Of a stretch of 12,612 nt of DNA, positions 6,546-12,055 are shown piece by piece. Within the stretch, counting starts at the first letter, position 1. Each line of letters starts with the position of its first letter. The stretch covers positions 1-12,612 of the forward strand of contig JAHHSC010000035.1 of the NCBI GenBank assembly GCA_020025455.1, in the 5' to 3' direction. The translations under genes and the position numbers were made by a program. The stretch is from Lawsonibacter sp. (GTDB taxonomy: Bacteria; Bacillota; Clostridia; Oscillospirales; Oscillospiraceae). A model generated the notes under the pieces. The model worked only from the letters and a program-made list of their open reading frames with translations. It was not told the origin of the DNA and did no database searches.

Positions 6546-6624
6546 GAGGGTTCACAGTTTATTTACACTTATCTTTTGCGAGTGCCAGTATTTTACCCGG
6601 TCCGCTCCGGCCCCCCTAACCGAC

Positions 6625-6654
6625 AAAAAAGGCGGCCCGCCGAAGCGGACCACC
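6625..6654 (-). terminator. Intrinsic terminator of the symporter gene
   Basis: A 10-bp GC-rich stem (6645-6654 with 6631-6640, two G-U pairs) is closed by a TTCG tetraloop and followed by six T residues on the minus strand. It starts 19 bases after the stop codon. Confidence 0.93.
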
Positions 6655-6673
6655 TTTCGGGGTCATATGGGAT

Positions 6674-8209
6674 TTACTTGGCCTTGTAGGCATCGTAGCT
6701 GTCCAGGACCTCCTGCTCGGGGCCGTGGGTCAGCAGGGACACCACAACCACCACCAGACCGTTGGCCAGGAACGCGGGCAGCAGCTCGTAGATGCCCAGG
6801 GCGCCGCCCATGGGGGCGATCCAGAACTTCCACACAAAGACCATCACGCCGCCGGTAATCATGCCGGCCAGAATCCCCTGGCGGTTGCTCTTTCTCCAGA
6901 AGAGGGCGAACAGGATGGCGGGGCCGAAGGTAGCGCCGAAGCCGGCCCAGGCAAAGGACACGATGGCAAAGACCGAGCTGTTGGGGTCAGCGGCCAGGAA
7001 CACGGCTACCACGGCAATGCAGATGACGGTAAGCCGGGCCACCAGCATGGTCTGCTTCTGGTTGAGCTTAATGCCGAACACGTCCTGGAGCATGTTCTCC
7101 GAGAAGGCGGAGGAGGCGGCCAGCAGCTGGGAGTCCGCGGTGGACATGGTGGCGGCCAGGATACCGGCCAGGATCATACCGGCCACAATGGCGGGCAGGA
7201 TGCCAAACTTGGCCAGCAGACCGGCGATCTGGACGATGATGGTCTCAGACTGGGCGGTGGACTCCAGCATGGGGATGCCGCCGGCCTTGGACACGGAGTA
7301 GCCGATCATGCCGATGCACACAGCCACCGTCATGGAGATGACCACCCAGATGGAGGCGATTCGGCGGGAGAGCTTCAGCTCCTTCTCGTCACGGATTGCC
7401 ATGAAGCGGACCAGAATGTGGGGCATACCGAAGTACCCCAGGCCCCAGGCCATCATAGAGAGAACGTTCATCAGGTCGTAGGGCTTGGCGGAGTTGGTGG
7501 CGGCATCGTGGATCTGGGTGAAGCTCAGATAGCCGGGCAGAGCCTTGGCGTTCTCAATGACCACGTCAAGCCCGCCCGCCTCATGGATTCCGAAGGCGGT
7601 GATGACCACCAGGGCCACAGACATGATGACGGACTGGATGAGGTCCATGGTGGCCACAGCGGAGAAGCCGCCCACGGAGGTATAGCTGATGATGACCACC
7701 GCGCCGATGACCACGGCCAGCAAATAGTTCCAGCCGAAGAGGCTGTTAAAGAGCTTGCCGATGGCGGCCAGGCCGGAGGCCACATAGGGCACGAAGAAAA
7801 CCAGGATGGCCAGAGACGCAATGCACATGATGACGGGCTTCTTCTCGCCGTAGCGCTTGGAGATGAAGGAGGGGATGGTGATGGCGTCCAGCTGCACGCT
7901 GTAGCGGCGGATGCGCCTGGCCACCAGCAGGAAGTTCAGATAGGTGCCCAGCGCCAGGCCGATGGCCGTCCAGCTGGCATCTGCCACGCCGGTGAGGTAG
8001 GCCAGACCGGGCAGACCCATCAGAAGCCAGGAGGACATATCGCTGGCCTCGGCGCTCATGGCGGTGACCAGAGGGCCCATGCCCCGTCCGCCCAGGTAGA
8101 AGCCCTCAGAGCTGGCCTTGGAGCGGCGGCCGATCAGCACGCCGACACAGATCACAAAGCACAGGTAGAGGACAATGACAATACTGATGCAAATTTGTTC
8201 GCGTGTCAT
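6674..8209 (-). CDS. putP: Sodium/proline symporter, PutP type (SSS family)
   Basis: This 511-residue inner-membrane carrier belongs to the sodium:solute symporter family and most resembles PutP, which brings in proline with Na+. Around thirteen hydrophobic segments are visible, the first at about residues 6-26. FYLGGRGMGPLVTAMSAEAS starts at residue 37, and SDMSSWLLMGLPG follows from 56, with Asp57 and the Ala55/Met58 sodium-site positions. The helix-9 signature LAATMSTADSQLL supplies the Ser/Thr sodium ligands. AAGGAG stands 8 bases before the ATG at 8209. E. coli PutP has Gly where this protein has Glu54 and Ser60. Substrate specificity inside this family cannot be fixed from sequence, and no proline-catabolic gene is next to it. 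It has its own terminator and a long AT-rich upstream region with promoter-like boxes. Confidence 0.88.
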   Translation of the reverse strand: MTREQICISIVIVLYLCFVICVGVLIGRRSKASSEGFYLGGRGMGPLVTAMSAEASDMSSWLLMGLPGLAYLTGVADASWTAIGLALGTYLNFLLVARRIRRYSVQLDAITIPSFISKRYGEKKPVIMCIASLAILVFFVPYVASGLAAIGKLFNSLFGWNYLLAVVIGAVVIISYTSVGGFSAVATMDLIQSVIMSVALVVITAFGIHEAGGLDVVIENAKALPGYLSFTQIHDAATNSAKPYDLMNVLSMMAWGLGYFGMPHILVRFMAIRDEKELKLSRRIASIWVVISMTVAVCIGMIGYSVSKAGGIPMLESTAQSETIIVQIAGLLAKFGILPAIVAGMILAGILAATMSTADSQLLAASSAFSENMLQDVFGIKLNQKQTMLVARLTVICIAVVAVFLAADPNSSVFAIVSFAWAGFGATFGPAILFALFWRKSNRQGILAGMITGGVMVFVWKFWIAPMGGALGIYELLPAFLANGLVVVVVSLLTHGPEQEVLDSYDAYKAK

Positions 8210-8225
8210 AGTTATCTCTCCTTTT

Positions 8226-8281
8226 GGCGGCTCAGCCGCCGTTGATACACACCTACCCGTCCTGCCGGGGGCCTGCTTCCA
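8226..8281 (-). promoter_or_regulatory. Structured 5' leader of the symporter mRNA
   Basis: From a predicted start near 8297 the leader can form CCTG/CAGG (4-base loop, 8271-8282), a small CCCG/CGGG hairpin further on, and a perfect 6-bp GGCGGC/GCCGCC stem with a 3-base loop (8226-8240) that ends 2 bases before the AAAAGGAG SD. I do not recognise it as a known riboswitch class. It may simply stabilise the message or modulate SD access. Confidence 0.3.
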
Positions 8282-8303
8282 GGTTACGGAAGTGATTGAC
8301 GCT

Positions 8304-8331
8304 ATGATACCACATTTTTACCCAGAACGAA
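8304..8331 (-). promoter_or_regulatory. Probable promoter of the symporter gene
   Basis: The minus strand has an extended -10 box TGG-TATCAT (-10 at 8304-8309, TG at 8311-8312) with a weak -35 TTCGTT at 8326-8331, 16 bases away. A second candidate, TTGAAA (8396-8401) and TAAAAT (8374-8379) with a 16-base spacer, lies further upstream. A 48-bp dyad sits between and overlaps both. Confidence 0.5.
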
Positions 8332-8377
8332 ATAGAGAATCATGTATAGAATAAATTCCGTACATAATTCTCTATTT
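8330..8377. repeat. 48-bp imperfect dyad upstream of the symporter
   Basis: Arms 8330-8346 and 8361-8377 are inverted copies matching at 16 of 17 positions; the core is AATAGAGAAT plus ATGTA. The spacer holds a further symmetrical GAAT-AA-ATTC (8349-8358) on the same centre, 8353.5. The site overlaps the -10 of one promoter candidate and abuts the -35 of the other, so a regulator binding site is more likely than a terminator, as no long T-run follows on either strand. Confidence 0.7.
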
Positions 8378-8462
8378 TAAGAAATTATCCTTTATTTTCA
8401 AGCGTTCTTAACTGTACATTTAGCAAAATCATCGTTTGTACAAATTAGACAAACTTTTGGTT

Positions 8463-9047
8463 TCACGCCCGAAACCCCTGGAAGAACATAGGCATCATGG
8501 TCTTTCCGTACTGGAGCAGGGAGTAGTCGCCGCTGGACAGGCACCAGTCATAGATGAGGGCGCGCTCGCACAGGGCGTAGACCCGCACCATCTCGTTTAC
8601 CGTCACATCTGCCCGCAGCTCGCCCCGCTCCTGGCCCTGCTGGACGATCTGGCGGAGCACCTTATAGTAGGTGCGGTTGTGGTCCAGAAGATGCCGGTCC
8701 CCCTGGGTCACGAGCTGGGAGGAGTAGAGCCGGGCCAGCAGATCCAGCGATATGGAGTTCTCGATCATGGCAAAGAGCTCCCGATTCAGGTACATGAGCT
8801 TGTCAAAGCTGTTCATATTGGGGTCCATGGTCTCCATCAGCTCCTCATACCGCTCATCGAACAGCACGGACACGGTGGACAGCAGGGCATCCTTGCCCTC
8901 GAAGTAGTGGTAAAAGGACCCGCGGGAGGTGCCGGACGCCTCGATGATCTCCTCCACGGTGGTGTTGTCATAGCCCTGGCGGTAAAAGAGCTGCCAGGCG
9001 GCCTGAATGATGCGGCCCTTGGTGTTTCGGTTGTTTTTTCTGGCCAT
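8463..9047 (-). CDS. TetR-family transcriptional regulator
   Basis: A 194-residue DNA-binding repressor-type protein. The N-terminal TetR_N domain covers residues 10-56, with the helix-turn-helix at about 29-49: TTVEEIIEASGTSRGSFYHY followed by FEGKDALL, a textbook TetR pattern. The all-helical C-terminal ligand and dimer domain (about 60-194) is not assignable to a known ligand class. The ATG at 9047 has AGGAGG 8 bases upstream; the in-frame extension to 9107 is rejected because it would run through the promoter. It is transcribed divergently from the nucleotidase gene and lies upstream of the symporter on the same strand. It could control itself, the nucleotidase cluster, or the symporter through the 48-bp dyad; the sequence alone does not decide. 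No clear terminator follows it. Confidence 0.93.
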   Translation of the reverse strand: MARKNNRNTKGRIIQAAWQLFYRQGYDNTTVEEIIEASGTSRGSFYHYFEGKDALLSTVSVLFDERYEELMETMDPNMNSFDKLMYLNRELFAMIENSISLDLLARLYSSQLVTQGDRHLLDHNRTYYKVLRQIVQQGQERGELRADVTVNEMVRVYALCERALIYDWCLSSGDYSLLQYGKTMMPMFFQGFRA

Positions 9048-9078
9048 TGGCCCGACCTCCTTCTGGTCTGCTGCCTTC

Positions 9079-9107
9079 ATTATCTGCAATTTTTCTTCTC
9101 CCGTCAA
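9079..9107 (-). promoter_or_regulatory. Sigma-A-type promoter of the TetR gene
   Basis: Minus-strand TTGACG (9102-9107) and GATAAT (9079-9084) have a 17-base spacer. Its -35 box is 21 bases from the -35 box of the divergent promoter, so one bound regulator could cover both. Confidence 0.8.
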
Positions 9108-9128
9108 CCTCTTTCTCCCCGCTTTCCG

Positions 9129-9157
9129 TTTACATCTCCCCTTTGCTGTGATAAAAT
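9129..9157 (+). promoter_or_regulatory. Sigma-A-type promoter of the nucleotidase cluster
   Basis: TTTACA (9129-9134) and TAAAAT (9152-9157) are 17 bases apart. The start would be near 9164, about 30 bases before the TTG start codon. No second strong promoter is evident further downstream, so it may drive all five plus-strand genes. Confidence 0.8.
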
Positions 9158-9179
9158 GAAGGCCGCAAACTCAATCGAC

Positions 9180-9185
9180 AGGAGG
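9180..9185 (+). promoter_or_regulatory. Shine-Dalgarno deciding the TTG start of the nucleotidase
   Basis: AGGAGG lies 9 bases before the TTG at 9195. It fixes the start and rules out the 250-codon in-frame extension upstream, which lies antisense to the TetR gene. Confidence 0.85.
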
Positions 9186-9194
9186 CGACCTCAT

Positions 9195-9773
9195 TTGACC
9201 GAGCGTTTCTTCCCTATGATCGCCCGGATGCGGTACATCAGCCGCTGGGGTTTGATGCGGAATACCAGGCCGGAGAACGTCCAGGAGCACTCCCATATGG
9301 TGGCCGTTCTTGCCCACGCTCTGGCTGTCATTCAAAACCGGTACTTCGGCGGTCAGGTGGACCCCGGCAAGGCGGCGGTAGCCGCCCTGTACCACGATGC
9401 CAGCGAGATCATCACCGGCGACCTGCCCACCCCCATCAAGTACGATAACCCCGAGCTTCAGACCGCTTACAAGCAGGTGGAGTCGGCGGCGGAGCAGAAG
9501 CTGCTGTCCATGCTGCCGGAGGATCTGCGGGGGGACTTCGCGGAGGCCGTCACCATCCCCGACCCTCAGATCCGGGCACTGGTAAAGGCGGCGGACAAGC
9601 TGTCGGCCTATCTCAAGTGCGTGGACGAGCTGAACGCGGGGAACTGCGAATTCAAAAAGGCCAAAGAGCAGACCTACGCCGCCCTGTGCAAAGACCCGAT
9701 CCCGGCGCTCTCCTATTTTATGGAGCACTTCCTGGCGGGCTTCGAGCTCACTCTGGATGAACTGACCCAATAA
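9195..9773 (+). CDS. yfbR: 5'-deoxynucleotidase, YfbR-like HD-domain protein
   Basis: This 192-residue HD-domain phosphohydrolase matches E. coli YfbR closely from end to end; YfbR removes phosphate from deoxyribonucleoside 5'-monophosphates using a divalent metal in the cytosol. Visible features are SRWGLMRNTRPENVQEHS with the conserved Arg17/Trp18 and metal ligand His32, the HD pair His67-Asp68 in LYHDASE, TGDLPTPIKY (74-83), a later metal Asp in KAADKLSAYLK, and a C-terminal YFMEHF...LTLDEL. A TTG start at 9195 is supported by AGGAGG 9 bases upstream and by N-terminal length (Trp18 here, Trp19 in E. coli). It is the first gene of the plus-strand cluster, 35 bases before the ACT gene. Its role is probably dNMP-pool control or nucleoside salvage. 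Confidence 0.93.
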   Translation: MTERFFPMIARMRYISRWGLMRNTRPENVQEHSHMVAVLAHALAVIQNRYFGGQVDPGKAAVAALYHDASEIITGDLPTPIKYDNPELQTAYKQVESAAEQKLLSMLPEDLRGDFAEAVTIPDPQIRALVKAADKLSAYLKCVDELNAGNCEFKKAKEQTYAALCKDPIPALSYFMEHFLAGFELTLDELTQ

Positions 9774-9808
9774 GGACCCGATACCAATATGAGAAAGGAC
9801 TGTCCCAT

Positions 9809-10078
9809 ATGAATGCCATCGTCACCGTCATCGGCAAGGACCGCGTGGGCATTACCGCCTCCGTGTGTGCCCTGCTGGCCAAGTACAACATCAACATCCT
9901 GGATATTACCCAGACCGTTCTCCAGGACTACTTCACCATGGTCATGCTGGTAGATGCCTCCGACAGCACCGCCCCCATCGCAGAGCTCAGCGACGTGCTG
10001 GCCAAGGCCGGGGAGGAGCAGGCCCTGTCCATCCGCATCCAGCGCGAAGATATTTTCCAGGCCATGCACCGCATCTAA
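9809..10078 (+). CDS. ACT-domain protein (UPF0237 type)
   Basis: An 89-residue protein made of one ACT domain (about residues 3-75). It opens MNAIVTVIGKDRVGITASVCALLAKYNINILDI, the GKDRxGI plus helix pattern of the GcvR-like ACT subgroup, which usually binds amino acids at dimer interfaces. AAAGGA lies 9 bases before the ATG. The gene sits 35 bases after the nucleotidase and 26 bases before the PFL-family gene. This ACT/PFL pairing recurs in many Firmicutes, so the ACT protein is probably a small-molecule sensor or subunit for that partner. The ligand and exact function are unknown. Confidence 0.92.
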   Translation: MNAIVTVIGKDRVGITASVCALLAKYNINILDITQTVLQDYFTMVMLVDASDSTAPIAELSDVLAKAGEEQALSIRIQREDIFQAMHRI

Positions 10079-10090
10079 TTTTAAGATCAG

Positions 10091-10096
10091 AGGAGG
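10091..10096 (+). promoter_or_regulatory. Shine-Dalgarno deciding the TTG start of the PFL-family gene
   Basis: AGGAGG stands 8 bases before the TTG at 10105. The in-frame ATG eight codons later has no SD at a suitable distance. Confidence 0.85.
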
Positions 10097-10104
10097 AAAC
10101 CGCA

Positions 10105-11463
10105 TTGATCAACCAGAATGAGATCATGGAGACCATCCACATGATCGACCAGCAGCATCTGGATGTACGCACCATCACCATGGGGATCGACCTGCTGTCC
10201 TGCGCCCACAGCGATGTAAAGGTATCCTGCACCAAAATCTATGACAAAATCACCCGCTATGCCGAAAACCTGGTGTCCACCGGCGAGGCCATTGAAAAGG
10301 AATTCGGCATTCCCATTGTAAATAAGCGCATCTCCGTCACCCCCATCTCTCTGGTGGCGGCCGCCGCCGAGACCGACTCCTATGTGCCCTACGCCATTGC
10401 CCTGGACAAGGCCGCCAAGGCCACCGGCGTCAACTTCATCGGCGGCTTCTCCGCCCTGGTCCAGAAGGGCATGACCGATTCCGACCGCAAGCTCATCGCC
10501 TCCATTCCCGAGGCCCTGGCCACCACCGACATCGTGTGCTCCTCCGTGAATGTTGGCTCCACCAAGGCCGGCATCGACATGGACGCCGTGGCCCTCATGG
10601 GCCGCACCGTCAAGGACCTGGCCCAGCGCACCGCCGACCAGGGCGGCTTCGGCTGCGCCAAGCTGGTGGTGTTCTGCAACGCCGTGGAAGATAACCCCTT
10701 CATGGCAGGTGCCTTCCATGGTGTGGGCGAGGCCGAGCGCGTCATCAACGTGGGCGTCTCCGGCCCCGGCGTGGTCCACCACGCCCTCCAGGCCGTGAAG
10801 GGCCAGCCCTTTGACGTGGTGGCCGAGACCATCAAGAAAACCGCCTTCCGCATCACCCGTGTGGGCCAGCTGGTGGCCCAGGAGGCCAGCCGCCGTCTGA
10901 ACACCCCCTTCGGCATCGTGGATCTGAGTCTGGCCCCCACCCCCGCCGTGGGCGACAGCGTGGCCCGCATCCTGGAGGAGATGGGTCTGGAGGTCTGCGG
11001 CACCCACGGCACCACCGCCGCGCTGGCCATGCTCAACGACGCCGTCAAAAAGGGCGGCGTGATGGCATCCTCCCATGTGGGCGGTCTCAGCGGCGCCTTC
11101 ATCCCCGTCAGCGAGGACGAGGGCATGATCGCCGCTGCGGCCTCCGGTGCCCTGTCCCTGGACAAGCTGGAGGCTATGACCTGCGTGTGCTCTGTGGGCC
11201 TTGATATGATCGCCATTCCCGGCGACACCCCGGCCGAGACCATCTCCGCCATCATCGCCGACGAGGCCGCCATCGGCATGGTCAACTGCAAGACCACCGC
11301 CGTCCGTGTCATTCCCGCCCCCGGCTGTAAGGTGGGCGATACGGTGGAGTTCGGCGGTCTGCTTGGCTCCGCCCCTGTCCAGCCCGTCCATCCCTGGTCC
11401 GCCAAGGCCTTCGTGGACCGCGGCGGCCGCATCCCCGCCCCTCTCCACTCCCTGAAAAACTGA
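10105..11463 (+). CDS. PFL family protein, DUF711/UPF0210
   Basis: A 452-residue cytosolic protein of the conserved UPF0210 family, named for a fold related to pyruvate formate-lyase; its reaction is not established. Diagnostic blocks are DVRTITMGIDLL near the start, FGIPIVNKRISVTPISLV, FIGGFSALVQKGMTDSD, CSSVNVGSTKAGIDMDAV, NAVEDNPFMAGAFHGVGEAE, INVGVSGPGVV, FGIVDLSLAPTPAVGDSVA, GTHGTTAALAMLNDAVKKGG and the C-terminal GGRIPAPLHSLKN. I see no clear glycyl-radical RVxGY motif, so classical radical chemistry is doubtful. It starts at a TTG with AGGAGG 8 bases upstream, and its N-terminus aligns with the streptococcal homologue as I recall it. It follows the ACT gene by 26 bases and precedes the hydrolase by 60 bases. 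Codon third positions are strongly C-biased, which creates long antisense shadow frames. Confidence 0.93.
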   Translation: MINQNEIMETIHMIDQQHLDVRTITMGIDLLSCAHSDVKVSCTKIYDKITRYAENLVSTGEAIEKEFGIPIVNKRISVTPISLVAAAAETDSYVPYAIALDKAAKATGVNFIGGFSALVQKGMTDSDRKLIASIPEALATTDIVCSSVNVGSTKAGIDMDAVALMGRTVKDLAQRTADQGGFGCAKLVVFCNAVEDNPFMAGAFHGVGEAERVINVGVSGPGVVHHALQAVKGQPFDVVAETIKKTAFRITRVGQLVAQEASRRLNTPFGIVDLSLAPTPAVGDSVARILEEMGLEVCGTHGTTAALAMLNDAVKKGGVMASSHVGGLSGAFIPVSEDEGMIAAAASGALSLDKLEAMTCVCSVGLDMIAIPGDTPAETISAIIADEAAIGMVNCKTTAVRVIPAPGCKVGDTVEFGGLLGSAPVQPVHPWSAKAFVDRGGRIPAPLHSLKN

Positions 11464-11523
11464 TCGTCCGGTTTTTCTTCCCACGCCGTGGTGCCGGTAT
11501 TTCAATCAAAAGGAGAAGATCCC

Positions 11524-12045
11524 ATGAAGAAACCCCTTCTGGTCGTTGTGGATATGCAGAACGACTTTGTCACCGGTGTGCTGGGCACCCCGGAGGCCCA
11601 GGCCATCCTGCCCAAGGTGGTGGAGAAGGTGAAGTCCGCCCTTGCCGACGGCATGGACGTGATCTTTACCCAGGACACCCACGGGGAGGACTATCTCTCC
11701 ACCCAGGAGGGCAGAAGGCTGCCCGTAGTCCACTGCGTCAAGGACACCAAGGGCTGGGAGATCGTCCCGGAGCTGCACGAATTCACAGATGGCTGCCTGA
11801 CGGTGGAAAAGCCCTCCTTTGGCAGTATGCAGCTGGCCCATATTGTGGGCAAGGGCGACTATGACTCCATCCAGCTCATCGGCCTGTGCACCGATATCTG
11901 CGTCATTTCCAACGCCATGGTGCTCAAGGCCGCTCTGCCCGAAGTCCCCATCTCCGTAGACGCCTCCTGCTGTGCCGGTGTCTCCCCCGCCAGCCACGAT
12001 GACGCTCTGGCCGCCATGGAGATGTGCCAGATCGACATTGTGTGA
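11524..12045 (+). CDS. Isochorismatase-family cysteine hydrolase, nicotinamidase-like
   Basis: A 173-residue cytosolic hydrolase. The catalytic triad of the family is visible: Asp10 in VVVDMQNDF, Lys96 in VEKPSFGS and the nucleophile Cys126 in GLCTDICV. A metal site like that of nicotinamidase PncA is suggested by Asp51-Thr-His53 and His70 (LPVVHC); the fourth ligand position is less clear. The most likely substrate is nicotinamide (NAD salvage), but other amides are possible, so no symbol is given. AAGGAG lies 8-9 bases before the ATG; an in-frame extension to 11488 lacks any signal. It follows the PFL gene by 60 bases without a convincing terminator and is only 10 bases from the next gene, so it is probably part of the same operon. 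Confidence 0.9.
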   Translation: MKKPLLVVVDMQNDFVTGVLGTPEAQAILPKVVEKVKSALADGMDVIFTQDTHGEDYLSTQEGRRLPVVHCVKDTKGWEIVPELHEFTDGCLTVEKPSFGSMQLAHIVGKGDYDSIQLIGLCTDICVISNAMVLKAALPEVPISVDASCCAGVSPASHDDALAAMEMCQIDIV

Positions 12046-12055
12046 GGTTCGTTCC

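Noticed and set aside
6725..8245. 506-codon plus-strand frame opposite the symporter
   Set aside because: A Gly/His/Asp-rich shadow of the transmembrane codons with no initiation signal; the minus-strand gene matches PutP throughout.
8436..9194. In-frame N-terminal extension of the yfbR nucleotidase (about 250 codons)
   Set aside because: It lies antisense to the TetR gene, precedes the promoter at 9129-9157 and has no homology. The AGGAGG/TTG at 9180-9197 gives the true start.
9865..10104. In-frame N-terminal extension of the PFL-family protein through the ACT gene
   Set aside because: It runs in another frame of the ACT gene and has no family similarity. The SD at 10091 sets the start.
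11454..11487. Possible terminator after the PFL-family gene (GAAAAAC...GTTTTTC)
   Set aside because: The stem is seven mostly A-T pairs around a 10-base loop, partly inside the coding end, with no proper GC stem before the T-run. Read-through to the hydrolase gene seems more likely.
10087..11505. 472-codon minus-strand frame opposite the PFL-family gene
   Set aside because: A low-complexity Gly/His/Asp-rich shadow with no SD; the plus-strand product is a clear family match.
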